Below, piece after piece: positions 34,764-48,600 of a DNA stretch of 64,000 nucleotides. A program made the translations under genes and the position numbers. Below the pieces are notes generated by a model. The model ran no database searches. It had not been told where the DNA came from and was given only the letters and a program-made list of their open reading frames with translations. The DNA is from Oryzias latipes (taxonomy: Eukaryota > Chordata > Actinopteri > Beloniformes > Adrianichthyidae): assembly GCF_002234675.1 (NCBI RefSeq), contig NC_019880.2, forward strand, positions 17,535,756 through 17,599,755, given 5' to 3'. Positions within the stretch are counted from its first letter, which is position 1; every line of letters starts with the position of its first letter.

Positions 34764-37700
34764 ATGTTACCGGTAAGTGTTCAGTGATGACATCAAACAG
34801 GATGTGCCTCGTGAGAGTTTACGGTTCCCGCCGCCTCTAACGCCGTTAACCGTTGCTAAGCAAGACACTCTGTAATATTGGCGGTACTTTTGAACTTAAA
34901 TAACTGTCAAAGCTGTACTGTGGGAAATAAAAATAAAGTTTCATCAGACTATATTGCAATGTTAACATGGTGGGTGTGCTTGTCTGTCCTCTTATCTATG
35001 CAGAGTAATTAGCTTAATTGGGCAAAACGTATTTTTTTTAAATAAAATAAAACAAAAAATGCATTTGGTAGACAGAGTTTACATATAACAACTGAGAAAG
35101 CTTAAAAAATTTATTGGATTTTAAAAAAATATCCAACTTCAATGTTACTTAGGGGTGCTAAACGTAGGTTAAATGTTTGGAACAGAAGTTTGAGTTTCTT
35201 ACCCATCTTCACTTTTATTAATTCATCCTCATTTTGTTTTAGCGCCTTTCTTCTGGAAGGACATTTAAGACCTCTGATGTCATAAATACTTAAACTGTGA
35301 TTGGACAAACAGCCAGCGGGGTGATGAGGTGCAACTGTGAGTAGCGGGGTTGGTTGTGTACATAGGCTGTAAAAACAGTGGACGAATCGAGGTGAGACGT
35401 CACCCATTAAAAAAACGCCTTAACTCCGGCTCTCGCGAAATGAGGCTAGCTCCCTCACCATTGCTTCCTGACACGGGCGCCGCCATGTTGAAACCAGTTG
35501 ACAGTGATTGGTCCAAGTCGCTCTGAGTCTAAGGTACGATCTTAGATACGATGACTCAGAGCAAAACTCAGAGCAACAGTAGTTGCCATTGCCTTAGATA
35601 CAATGACTCAGAGCAATTCGGACCAATCACTGTCGAGTGGTTTCAACATGGCGGCGCCCGTGTCAGGAAGCAATGGTACTTGCTATTTGGGAACACGAAA
35701 AGGGAGGGGTTGAGCTGTCCATTTTTACCGTGTGTAGGCTTTCAGTGAACATAAGACATAAGCTATGTGTGAATTCTCACCCTAATCCCTTACTCCTAAA
35801 AAACTATATAGCACAAGACTTTCTAGTGCTCTGGATTTTAAAAGAAATTCGGACATGATGCTCTCTACTTTTTTCTTTCTTTTTTTTTTTTTGAATGGGA
35901 AATATGACGTCACCGATTTCACGAAGTGAAAATCTAATCAATATGAGCATATTACAATGACTGTTTAATGTTGATTGTTTATTTTAAAAATACTTTTAAA
36001 CACATTTTTTTCACAAAATTTTTTCAAACGCAATGCATTGTGGTCTATATTCGCCAATCTAGTGAGCATCAATGCACACTGGTCTTTTGCAGAGACGTCT
36101 GGGAAACTTGCAGAGCACTGGATTTGAAATTTTAGATTTGTACAGCTCTACAAAATGGCATATGCACCATATAATGCACTATGTTGTGAGAAGTTACTGA
36201 ATTGAATTTTCTCTACTATCTAACTATTAAAAACTTTATAGTGTGGGACTATCTAGTTCCCTGTATTTTTAAAGCAATCAATAAATATGAGCATTTTTCA
36301 AAACTATTTATGAACCCACTGTGTTCTGATGAAAACGTGGATGGTTTATACAAAATTCATATTTTTTAACAAAAAAGGTCTATATTTGCCTAGTGAGCAT
36401 CGATGCACGCTGGTTTTTTACATACATTTTTGGGAAATTTTTAGGGCATTCAATTATGGAATTGTAGGCTATGTGAAAATTCCTTTACTACTCACAACAT
36501 AGTGCACCAGATAGTGCGTTCACCCTTTTGTAAATGGCGAATCGAGTGAGTCAGCTGATCCCATTTCTCCACACAGGTGTACAAACTTGGGTTGGTAGAT
36601 AGATTGTAAACAGATGTAAATAGAGCCTTTTACATTGCAGGTATTCATTTATCTTTGATTCATTTATTTCTGTGAAAAGTGAATTTATTTAATTAGCGTT
36701 TGCAGTAAGGTTTCATGTGTTAGGATTTTTTGTATCTCTGGTCATTCGGCCAAGTTGTTGAATGGATCTCATGACAATGCGTCCACATAAAAATTTCCTG
36801 TTTTTCATTTTGCTTTAAAGTTGTGGCGTTCAGGATAAAGGTCAGAATTGCAGATTCTCTGCTGTCTTTTCTCATCCAGTAGCCATTTCTCTGGATTGTT
36901 TCTCCCTTTCTCGCTCACACACAAATGCATTCAACACTACACCTCTTTGTGGCTGGGTTTAGCTGCTGTCAGCTCCAGACAAAACACAGAAGATATAAGG
37001 ACGTGTTTACTCCAAAGAGAGCGATAAAGAAAGGACAGAGGGAGCAACACAAAACCCAGAGGGGACTGCTACCTTGATCCTTGACCCCTCCTGAGTATTT
37101 TTTAATTTTTTTTTATTTTGTGATCCAAAGCACACATGGGAGTTTTAACCTACCCCAACACAATGTTAAAACAGTCAGTCATTGTGAAAGTGTTGCTGTT
37201 ATTTTTGTTCTGCCTCCAGAGAACCTGGATCAACTCCTCAAGTATTTTTTTTGTTGGTTTGCCTTTTAATGTTTCCTTCTAAAATAAAAACCCTCAACAC
37301 TAGTTTAGGATAGCCTAATTCATTGTTCCGGAAACAGAACATGACACCATCTGTGTGCTTCATCGGTGCCGAGCGGATGACGCATGTAAGTAAGAGTGTC
37401 AGCTTTACAGCTGTCATTGGTTTCCTTTCCAACAAGCAATATTGACATTCTAGATTCATGACTGCACCCTTCAGTACCGGATGGCCACTGGTTATAACAA
37501 TAAAAAAAAAAAAAAAAAACCGCAAACAATAACTGAGTTTAAAACCCAAGATGATGTCAGACTTGATTGAAAGATACCTGGAGTAGGATATTTATTCATT
37601 ATGCAGCACTAATCGAAATAGTTTCTAATATTTTTTTCAATTATTTTGTCTTTGCAACCATCTTAAGTCTGCATAACCATAATGCTACTTTTTTTTAAAT

Positions 37701-39624
37701 TTCTTTTTATTGCTTTTTAGTAAACTTTTAAATACACACAACACAAACACTGCCAGTGTACAATTGAGAAACACAGCATAAATACCCACATACAGCAACA
37801 ACACACATGGATTTGTCCCGAGTATTGAAAGAAAGGTAAACAATAGTCATCAGGTGAGATGCTGGGTTTTCGCCTGATTAAAATGATCCATTAAAGGTCC
37901 CAATTCTTTGTGAATTTGTCCTGCTGACCAGTCAGTTTGTATCGGATTTCCTCAAGGTATAAACAGCTCGTCATGTCGTTTAGCCATTTACAGAAACTAG
38001 GGGAAGTAGAAGCCTTCCACTCCTTCAGAATAATCCTCTTAGCTATAATCATTCCAAACATGACTGCTTGTTGAGTTGAGTGTGACAGCTTCTGAGTTTG
38101 CTCTGGACAACCAAATATTGCAATCAGAACATGGGGAGTTATTTGTACATTGTAAACGGAACTAAACAACTTAAAAATATCAGAGCAAAAATATGTTAGC
38201 ATAGGGCATGAATAATATAAATGAGATAAAGAACCTATACCAGTTTGACAACGGTTACAGGTTGGTGAAACAGAAGGAAAAATTTTATGCAATCTTGTTT
38301 TGGAGTAATCGTAATGATACTTTTATACCAGTCTCGAAAACACGCTTTGGACGGACCTCTTCCACTAAAAAGTCTATGTAAACAAGTGTAGATGTGCGTT
38401 TCGGGCTTTCATGTTCAAAGCTCTTGTTCGCTAGATCTAATTTTGGTCGTCATTGCCATTTTAATCAGAAAGGTCACTGAACCCCAAACATTTCTAGAGA
38501 AATGAAACAAAGTAGTCACATGCTGCATGACCAGGTCGGGCCATCGTAGTTCCTACACTTCCAACAAACACGGGTACATGTCAATTAGAAGGCCATTCCC
38601 CCACTTGAAAAAAAATAGTTTCGGAGATAAATTGAAATATTAATACTTTTGAAAAATGCAGGTTTCTTAAGCACAATTTAAATACAGGTGCAAAAAGGAA
38701 CCATTGTGTTTTGTTTCGGCTCTACAGTTTTCATATTTGCATTCTTTTCTACCTTTCATTTTTGTTGAGAACTTTTCAGGTATAACAAAAAAATACATCA
38801 GAAACATCACAAGCAGGACAAACGGGACAGTTAGGAGCAGTAACCAGCCCTTGGATGCTTTGTCCCTTTACGTCACTGAATTTTACTTTTTCAAACAATA
38901 TAGTTTGTCCCTGTTGGCTACGTGTTTACATGTTTGAGTGAGAGCAGAACAGACTGTCTGAAATGTGAATTCTCTTCAAATTTAACTTTACCTCACCGGT
39001 GGATGGACTCGTCAAGAACCGCCAGCAGGGGCCTTGGCTTTTATCTCTGAAAAACATTCTGCTGTTAGTCATAATCACAGTTTGTCACTACTCTGACTTT
39101 GGTGAGCGCTGAAACATATCTGCCTCTTCAGTTGAGCTTATAAACCTTTTAAATCTCTAGGTTTTTTTCCGCAGGAAGTTATAGATGTTGATGTTATTAG
39201 ATACTGTAGATGTTGATTTTTATTCTCTGTAAATTTTTCGCTAACTTTGTCCGAGGCATTTCTTTCATCTGTGGGCTGGTACTGGTCCATGGGTCACATG
39301 TTACCAGGCCTCAGAGAGAATAGAATAAATTAGTTTTTATTCATTTTCTTAAAACCAAAAGAAAAAGAAACATTTTGCTGATCTATGTGTCAAGCTCTGT
39401 TGAGCCAGGCTTTCTAGTATTCTACGAGGTTACTAACCGGAGATACCTCACTTCATGTTGTGTGCATTTTTTACCTTTTTACCTGTAGCAGCTGATGAGT
39501 TTGACTCATGTGCTTGTTCACCTTTGTTAGGCCTCAGGTAAGCTGCGATAAGGACTGTTTAGCCTGACATTGACAAACGGACATTCAAGTTAGAAATCTG
39601 GGTGTAAGTGGAAACTACACCAAA

Positions 39625-39657
<33 letters not shown>

Positions 39658-42600
39658 TGTGGAAGAAGTTCATTTCTGTTCCTTGTGAGAAGTTTAGAAG
39701 AAAATATTATGTCTCTGAGCGAAGTACCACTTTCTGCACACACAGTGATCACAAACATGGCAAACACAGAAACTATAGCTCTGCTATGACTAAAGGTTAG
39801 TCACGCCTCTGATAAAACAAGTGTAAGGATGTTAACACAAAAAAAGTGTTTGAGGTTGCAGTGATTGAAAAAAGTCCCAAGATATGTAGAGTCTAGGGTA
39901 CTTACTTTGAAACAGAATTTGTGTCATTAAAACCCCACTAAAACAGATCTTTTAAACTATTTTAAAAGCGTTCCCAGTGGTCTTTTAATTATGTGTTGTG
40001 TTGTTTTCTAGGCCATAGTTTCTTCAGAGTGGCAGTAGATCATTTGAAAATTGCCACCGAGTTGGGTGTGGCTATTGGCGCGGAGTAGAGCTGCACGATA
40101 TGAGGAAAACTCGCGATATGCGATATTAGTGATCAATATTGCGATGACGATATAACTTGCGATAAATGAACAAATAGCAGAAACAACAAAAACATCTCCA
40201 TTTCACCACGCCAAACAAAAGTTTAATTTAAATAAGAGTCAAAATACCTTAAATTATTCTCCAGATGACCCTCGTCTAATTAGGAAGGCAACATCTGACA
40301 TAAAAACTCCATCCGATTGGTCAACAACGTGAAGGGCTCCATCTGATTGGTCAAATGGATAATGGGATTTATTCAATTCATTATATAGTTCAAGTTGCCA
40401 TTAGATTGTTTAGGAAATTTAAGGTTTACCGTTTTTTTTAATTTTCACTGACTTTTGCGATATGGATATTGCACAGCTTGAAATCGCGAAAACGATAAAT
40501 TTGCATTTAATTGTGCAGGCCTAGCACGGAGCAAGCCTACTTCCACTTTCTGTCACCCATCTGTTTACACACATTCTCGATATCTTACAGCTAGTCTGGA
40601 TCAGTCATTTTCCATCTTGGAAAGGGTTGTACCTCTGTGAAAAAGAACTTCTGCATGGACAAAAAAAGTTCTGATAGCAACTCTTTTATGAAAGCACATT
40701 TTGTCTTGTTTCGGGAAGATGCTAGTGCAGCGACCAATGGCTGCAATCAGTGGATTAATATATATTGTATACTGTGTTAATCTCTCTATCTGGACAGAAG
40801 GGTAGGATAATATTAATGTGATCCTGCAGGTTCATTTATGTAGGCAGAAGAAATTAGGAAATTGATATTTACTCCATCCCAGCTATCGACTTATCTTCTG
40901 CTTGTTTCAATAGAAGCTGTAGAAATTGAGGGTGTTTGAGCACATGTAACCAGCATGTGACCCTCTGAGTGTGTGTGTGTGTGTGTGAGGGGTGCAGCTC
41001 CTCTGCCAGCGTGCTCTCTGCCAGCGCAGTCATGCTGCGGTGGATCAGTGCAGCTTTTCTAATCTCTGCCCTGCAGCTTTTGCCCCGCCGCCACTGCTGC
41101 TGCCGGTCAGACCCCCCTTCCACATCTCAGTACGAACAATCCGGAAGTATCCACTTTTAGATTATGTTCCTGCTGATTACTGTTGTTGACTTCTAGTATG
41201 TTGTGCTTTCAGGATTATTCATCGTTCTGATTAGCTGTGCAATGTTCTGACTGAACAGAGAAAAAAAGGGCTTGATTAGAATGTGTTTCTTGTAGTGGCC
41301 TCATCAAGCAGGCCTAACATATTCAAAAAAATATCCAACTTAGTTCTAAAATAATATTAGCTGTGCTTTATATTGCCAGGATGTGTTTGAGTTTGCAAAC
41401 TCTAGTGATTCTGTCAGTGAAGACATCAGAGTTGACCCTCGATGACCCGACTGGCTCCAGCTCTGCTGGACGTGGGGCTAAAAAAAGAGTTAGACGTCTG
41501 AGATACTGAGACCTAGAAGGCTCTGCCACACACCAGGGAAGTCATGTCAGACTCATTCAACTATCATCCTCTTTAAAGGGAAAATAGTCAATAAATATTC
41601 ATGAAGTTATCATCATTTTCATGTATTTTTTAATATTTGAGGTGTTGGAATTTTGTGTTTCCTTTCCTCAGTGCATTTTAATTAAAAACACCTAAACCAG
41701 TGACTTAAATAAAAATAAAAAAGGCCAAATGTTGCATTAAATATAGAATAATATTTAAAATAACTTTTTCTAATAAAAAAAAAAATCTGACAGGAAGCCT
41801 CCCATGAATGTGAAATTAGAAAAAGTACTAAAAAGTGTTGCCAATTTACGTGGTGCTTACTTCTCACACACACTCAGCCAGTGAGTAATAATAAAGACCC
41901 GTTACTAAACACATAAATATTCAGTCTTAAGGTATTTATTACTTACTCCTGGGAAAAAAGGCAAACTCCTTTAGAGCAAAGCGTTTTCTCGCTCCAAATG
42001 CTCTGATAAATAATGTAATATGTCTCCAACCCTTGAATGAGTCTTCATGTCTCCCTGCAACAGCGGCCCTCACACTTTGAAACTTGCTGCACAGATCCGT
42101 CTGGAAATGAAAAAAAAATCAGAGGAAATGAAGCAGATGGGAAATTCATCTTTTGCAAACCAAAAATGGCAAAAATGAATTCAAATTTGTTTGCAGTGTT
42201 AGTTTGTCATCCGCTTGACTCTCTGTTAAATTAAGATCACCATTCACAATCTTAGTTTTGTCTTTGTTTCATTCATGGAAATTGTGTAATGAACCAAATG
42301 AAGTCAGTTCAGTCGCCATTTTTTTACGACACGCATGCCGCCATGTTGGAGTCAGACATTGTCATTTAGCAGTGATTGGTGCAAAATCAGTCAATCAAAT
42401 GTTTTGTATGTTCGACATGAGGGTCAACCATTCAGTGTATATGACACCTGCATAAAAAAAACACTTTCTGGCTCCAAGAAGCCAAAATCCTCATTCTATT
42501 TGTCAGAATTACCATTCTCGCTCTACTACCTTTTTGTAAACAGTTCTTGCTAATCCTAATTTTTTCACAATATTTTTTTCTGTTGTACAAGTTATTAAAG

Positions 42601-45600
42601 TTATAAACTTACCAATCAGATGCCTTAATAAAAGTATGTGGCCTTATTTAGAACGTTTCAAACCTTTGACTTTCTCCCAAGCCCGCTTTTAAGTGGTAAT
42701 GGTGTGGCCTCCCAACAAGCGCCTGATTGGTGAGAGTGGTTTCCATAGAACTCGGACCAATCACTTCTTACTGAATCTGGAAACAAGTTATGCTTTATAG
42801 GTGAAGTCACAATCACTCGGGCCAGTACACCACATACACCATCCTGTGCAGAGATATTTATTTCTCTATAGATGTTTATGGGATTTTGGTTTCTTGGAGC
42901 CAGGAGGTACTTCCTGTTTGGAATGTGGGGGGGGGGGGGGGGGGGGGAGTCACTCAGTCTAGTTATACAGTCAATAGTTCATACAAAAATTAGACTGTGG
43001 CTCTTGCGTGACTATTTGGCCAAAAAAATTGTAAATTCTCAAATAAAAACAGAGGTATGAGCCTATTGTGAAATAGAAGAAAAGGAATTCTGCAACTTTG
43101 TGTTGAGAATCATTTCATCCGACTGACCTGATTTTCACAGCTACACTTGTTGTGGAATAATCTCGACACTCAACTCTTCATCTATTGAAGGATACACTTT
43201 GTTTTAAAAGTTGGTGTGAGCTCAGTCTGACTGTCTCCTCCTGATAACAGCCAGAAAATGATTCACCCTCTCTTATCAGCTGTCATCCTCCCTTTCTCAC
43301 CCGTTCTCCTCCTCCACTCATTCACTGAAAGTTGACTCCCCTCGCCCCCCCTTCCCTGACACGCTTTTATATTTGTAGTTCACGTCCCGGACAGCAAACA
43401 CATTTGAGACGCTGTCACCTGCAAAGTCGCCAGTTTCAAACCAGAAAGGATGCTTTAGTTTGTCAAAGTGGCCGGTGCCCTCGTGTGCATGCTCAGCGGT
43501 GAGCTCGATGCATGCCCGATGAGGCGCTTTTTGGGGCTGGTGTTGGAGCGGCTGGCGGTTCTGTCTAAAAACCTCAAGCTGAGAGATTGCAAGAAATCAA
43601 AGAAGAAACTCAACAAATGGAAAAGCAAAGCATGGGTGAGTGTTGGATCCAGACGTGGTCTTCTACGCTGACACTGCTTTACACTTTTGAAAGATGTAGA
43701 CTTTTACTTCATACCCACTCATATTATTGTGGGTTTTATTTAGCACTTCACAAAACTTTTGTTTGAAAAAAGAAGTAAAAGTGTTTCAACAGGAGTCCAG
43801 ACGTTTTTTCCCCAACAAAATAAGCGTCAGCTTGTTATTTTCTGAACAGCAAAATACATGGTGGTCTTTGTCCCCCCAGCTTGCTTACAGTCTCAATCCT
43901 GACTGTCTCACTTCCTCCCTCTAATGCTTAAAATAGTATCTCCATTCAGCACCAAAGGCATTTTAGGTACCACAACTCAGTCTGCTGTAGATGTGCGTAT
44001 GTGCATGTGTGTGTGTGCACGTGTGAGTGTTTGAATGAGAGAGTGCAAGATAGTTTCCTTAGCTTTTCGATAAACACAAACAAACTGTCCTTTCTTTTTT
44101 TTATCAGTTAAACATTACAAAACAAATTAATTTGTTCTTCCAACTTTATCATCTTTGTCTAAAGAAACCACAATGACTGAAAAGGGTTTTCCAACAGTAA
44201 ATTCTTTCGTTTTTTGTGGCCAAAAATTCTACTTTTAAATCTATGGATTGTTTTTTTTTCAGTTTGTTCTACATTTAATACAGAGGTTTACAGATGTTGT
44301 AGATCTACGGATCTATTCAGACACAACACATGTTTAGACAAAACTGAGCCTCTTTCTTGGAATGATTAGGGCTAAATATCAATGATAATTTTCTAAACTG
44401 ATGACTTTCAGATTCACAGTGGAACAAAAATACTTCAGCTAAGATATAAGCAGATGTAGACATTTATGAGAAAAACTTTTTGTGCTTGAGATCAGGTTTC
44501 TATTCATCTTTCTTAAATGCCTACTTTACCATTACAGAGAAAATACCTCAAATAATGAATACGTAATGGCACATTTAAATAGTAATAGTAATTAAAATGT
44601 TGTATATTTTAATATTTAAAAGAAATAGTGTTGTCTACGAGAAAAAAATATACCTTTATTTTCTGCAAGCATATACAGTGGTACAGAAGAACGCTCCATA
44701 GAATGGAAGATCTGAATCCCAAATGTTGCTGGGACCATCCCAGTACTTACATCACAAAGTTATCTTTATATTGGCTGCAAAAAATCTGATTTTCCATAAA
44801 GATTTCAAAAAAATATGGTGAAGTTCTTTTTTGTTTTGTTTTTAACTGCGCTTCCCTTCCTTAACAGTTGTCTTCATTTTTTTAGGGAAAAAATCGAATA
44901 AAATTCATGCGATGTCCTATGGCATATGCTCGCAATTCTTTTTTTTGAATGCCAAAGGCGATGATGAAAACAATTTATGAATCCACTATTCTGATGATGG
45001 CAGCTTGGACGACTTAAAAAAAAAATGTAAATACATTTTTTTGAATAACAAATCGTTGAAACACATTGCATTGTGGTCTGTAGTCACTAATCCAGTTACC
45101 ATCAATGCACTAGTTTTTCGCAGAGACTTATGGGAAATATCCTGGGCAATGGTTTTTGAAATTGGAAATTCAGACACGCTGACAAAATATAGTGCACTAA
45201 GTAGTGAGTAATAAGAGAATTCGGACGCAACCCACGGCTTCCCACATAATTCTATGGGAAGTTGTATTTTATATATAGTACACACTGGTGGAACGAATTG
45301 CATCTTTTACCCAATTTATCATTTTAAACTAGAGCTTATATGTATTTTGCTGTGAAAGCGGACCTACATGTTTGAATAAATAAGGTGGTAAATAGGTTTT
45401 AAACAGAAAGCCAAAACCGTTTAATTCTTCATGAACATTTTGATTTATTTTTGGGTGAAAATAAATTTCCTTCTTTATTCTACAAAAACGTCTGAAGAAA
45501 ATGACCCATAATTCCTACAGTCAGACCGGCAGCTGGTGGTGGTAGTATTATGATTTGAGGCTTTTTCTTTGGTAGAGTGTAGCTGCAGTGAAGCTATGAT

Positions 45601-48600
45601 TAGATGACTTAATAGTAAGTTAATAGTAATCTACAGAGTAGCTGTGTTTGCTGGGTTGTACGTTTTTTGTGCGTGTTTGTATTGAAATGTTCTTGTCTGT
45701 TTGTCTAAGAAGAGCTTTGGAAATGCAACCCTTCTCAGTGTGGCAGCATCCAGAGATTACGTGATATGATCTGGGACAGGTGTGCAGAACGCTGTGGATT
45801 AGTGGATGGGATATATTTTGTCCCTGTCTGTGTGTACATGTGTGCACGTCCTACAGTATGCAAACACGGGGCAATTTGTGTTTCTTTGTGTGTAAACAAG
45901 AGACAGAGGGAAAGAAAAACGAAGGATTTGAGATTAAAAGTGCATTTTGTGTGTTTTTGTGTGTGTCTCTGTGTGTGAGATCCTATCCCAGATTACCCTA
46001 AATTTATCCGTCAACTACTGACAGATGATCTAACATGACATCATTCAAATCGGCACTTGGTAAAACACGGCTGTAGGATTGCAAATACATTGTGCCAAAA
46101 CAGTTTTTATGGGGTCATTAGTCCACTGATCACTGTAAATAAATTATATTTTATTTGATCTGGAGACAGTTACATAAAATGATACGAGAGGGAAATGCTA
46201 TATATAATCCAAGCTAATATAAGGAAATGAAACGGTGATCCGCAAATTAAATACTCGATAAACTCTAATCTGTAATCAATGTTTTTGCATTTGTTGTCAC
46301 AAACGTGTAACTGCAACTTGGTCTCAATAATAATCAAAACCACCCTCAGATTTAGATAAAAAAGACTACTACTACTACTACTACTAGATTTTCATGATAA
46401 AACCAACCCTTCACATTCTGTTCCTGAATAAAACCCAAACCAGAACGACCTTTCATGTATTTCCGAGCGCTTGCAGCTCCGCGCTAACGTACTGTAGCTG
46501 ACCTGCGATATTGAGTAGGAGTAACGTCTAAACTCGAAGACACTTTATCTATAACTCTCAGTTTGGGGGGATGAATGTAGTGGTAGGGAGAAGCCCTATA
46601 CAGTGATGAAAGTCTTCCGGGAATTCCCGGAAATCCGGGTTTTTGAGCAAACCGAACGTACTTTCCGGGAAATAAAGACCAGATCTCTACGGACAAATCG
46701 CTTTCCGGATCAAAAAATGGTCTGAAATCAGCTAATTTTAGCTTTATTTTCTATATTTCTCCGCAGATCGCTTCCTCTATGGTCGTGGCCATCTCTCGTC
46801 TTCCCGGCCTAATTGACCAATGACAGGACGTTTTAGTTGCTTTCGGATGCGTCGACGGGTCTGATTGGCTCTGTCTGCACCACGTGGTCAGCGTGACTCG
46901 CTTCCCTAGAGACCAAAACTGGCGGACCCACGCTAAATTTTCACAAACACATCTGAAGAGTTTGCGATCAAATTTGTGTTAAAATAATGGCAGGCATCGT
47001 CATTATTGAGCGTGGTCACGACCTCAGTTGTGAGAAGACGATAAAAAACAAATTGAAGTGGTCTTGGCTGGAAAAAAAAGATTTTTAAGGTAGTGTAGGT
47101 CAAATACTTTTTTGTGTAAAATAATCTCAAAACCACATTTTGAAATAATTTCAATTTTAGTTTTGAGTTTCAGTTTTTATTTTGAATACATTTCTCTAAT
47201 TTATTTGTATTTCCTAATTACCATGATTTAGTCCAGTATAGTTGACATTAATTATAAGTATTTGATGGTTTGGACCCACACTCCCTTAAAAAATAATGTT
47301 TACAATGTTTAGTTTAGTTTTTATGTTTGTTTTGATATTTCCCAGATTACTTAGTATTGGTGTTAAAGAATTGATGTATTATGTTAAAGAATTATAGTTT
47401 AAAGCAGATCCCATATTTTGATGTAGTTATAGTTTGAGAAAACAGTGCAAGTGGATGTTGTACATCAGTCATTTCTAAAGCAGAAATAATGTATAAATAA
47501 CTGAGGTATTTTCATAGAATATAATAGTTACTGGTGTTCTTTTTGCCATTTGGGGCTTTGATGTTACTATATTTTAGCAATTGTATGTTTTGCAGCTTTA
47601 AGGAAAAGCGTAGATTGTAGGATTGTGTTACTTTGAGCAATTTTCCAAATTCTTTTTTGGGACCAGCAAGTCCTTAATGGAGAGTCAAACTAGGGGTTTG
47701 AATGACAAATCATGATGCTCCAATTAGTCTTAGTTTCTTGATAAAGAAGTGAATAACTAGTTGCCAGAATGCACCAGAATGCATCTAAGACCACGTATTT
47801 TTCCAAAATTTCGCTCTGTGCCCGCCATATCGCTCAAAGAAAAGTTCAGGGATTTTTTCCTTGCCTGACTTTCATCACTGCCTATAGGTTAGGGCAGTGT
47901 TTTTCAACCAGTGTGCCGCGGCACACTAGTGTGCCGTGGGAGATGGTCAAGTGTGCCGTGGGAAATTGCCCTCATTAACTGATCTAAAAACATTTCCCAT
48001 CTCCAGGATTTCAGCTCTGTGTTCATCCAAACAGGCCCTGATAAAACACTGAGGAGTTAGGAATATAAAAGATCGTAAAATACTTTTTCTTTGCGTTTAT
48101 TTTATTTTATTAAAGACATTTTGATAAGAATGACGGCAGCGCGATTCAGCTGCAGCTCCGGCTGTATTTAGGAAAAGTCCCGCCCCTTTACCTGTCTCCA
48201 CCAATCATTCTTGAAGGCTTAATCACATGTCATCAGTCTGCCCAATCAGAAGTGGTTAAAGTCTTCACTTCCTTGTCTCGATTTAGCTCGTAAAGTCGCT
48301 CAGTTCTAACAAAAATACCAGCTAAAGCTCGTCTTCAGCGGTGTAGCTTTCCACAGAATCCGGTATCAGACCGTGGAACAAGTGAACAAAACCATGAAGC
48401 TCCGAAAAGCGATCTCCGCCGGCCGTTTTTATGCACTACATCTCCCATGATGCATTGGGTTGTGAGAGTGACAGCGTAAAAGGAGTTCTGTTGTTAAACG
48501 TCTTGAAAACAACGAACACACTTCAAACTTTTTTTAAATCTTATAACTTAACTTTTATTGCATCTTTTAGAAAAACAGCTGCAGCTTCCAGCTTTTTCTG

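Noticed and set aside
40969-41189. Short open frames with a hydrophobic start and Cys run
   Set aside because: Looks like a secreted peptide at first glance, but it follows a GT microsatellite, lacks a family pattern and is overlapped by other frames.
45500-45560. Possible Tc1 transposase relic (GGSIM then stop, GFF)
   Set aside because: Only a handful of matching residues, interrupted by a stop; too short to list as an element.
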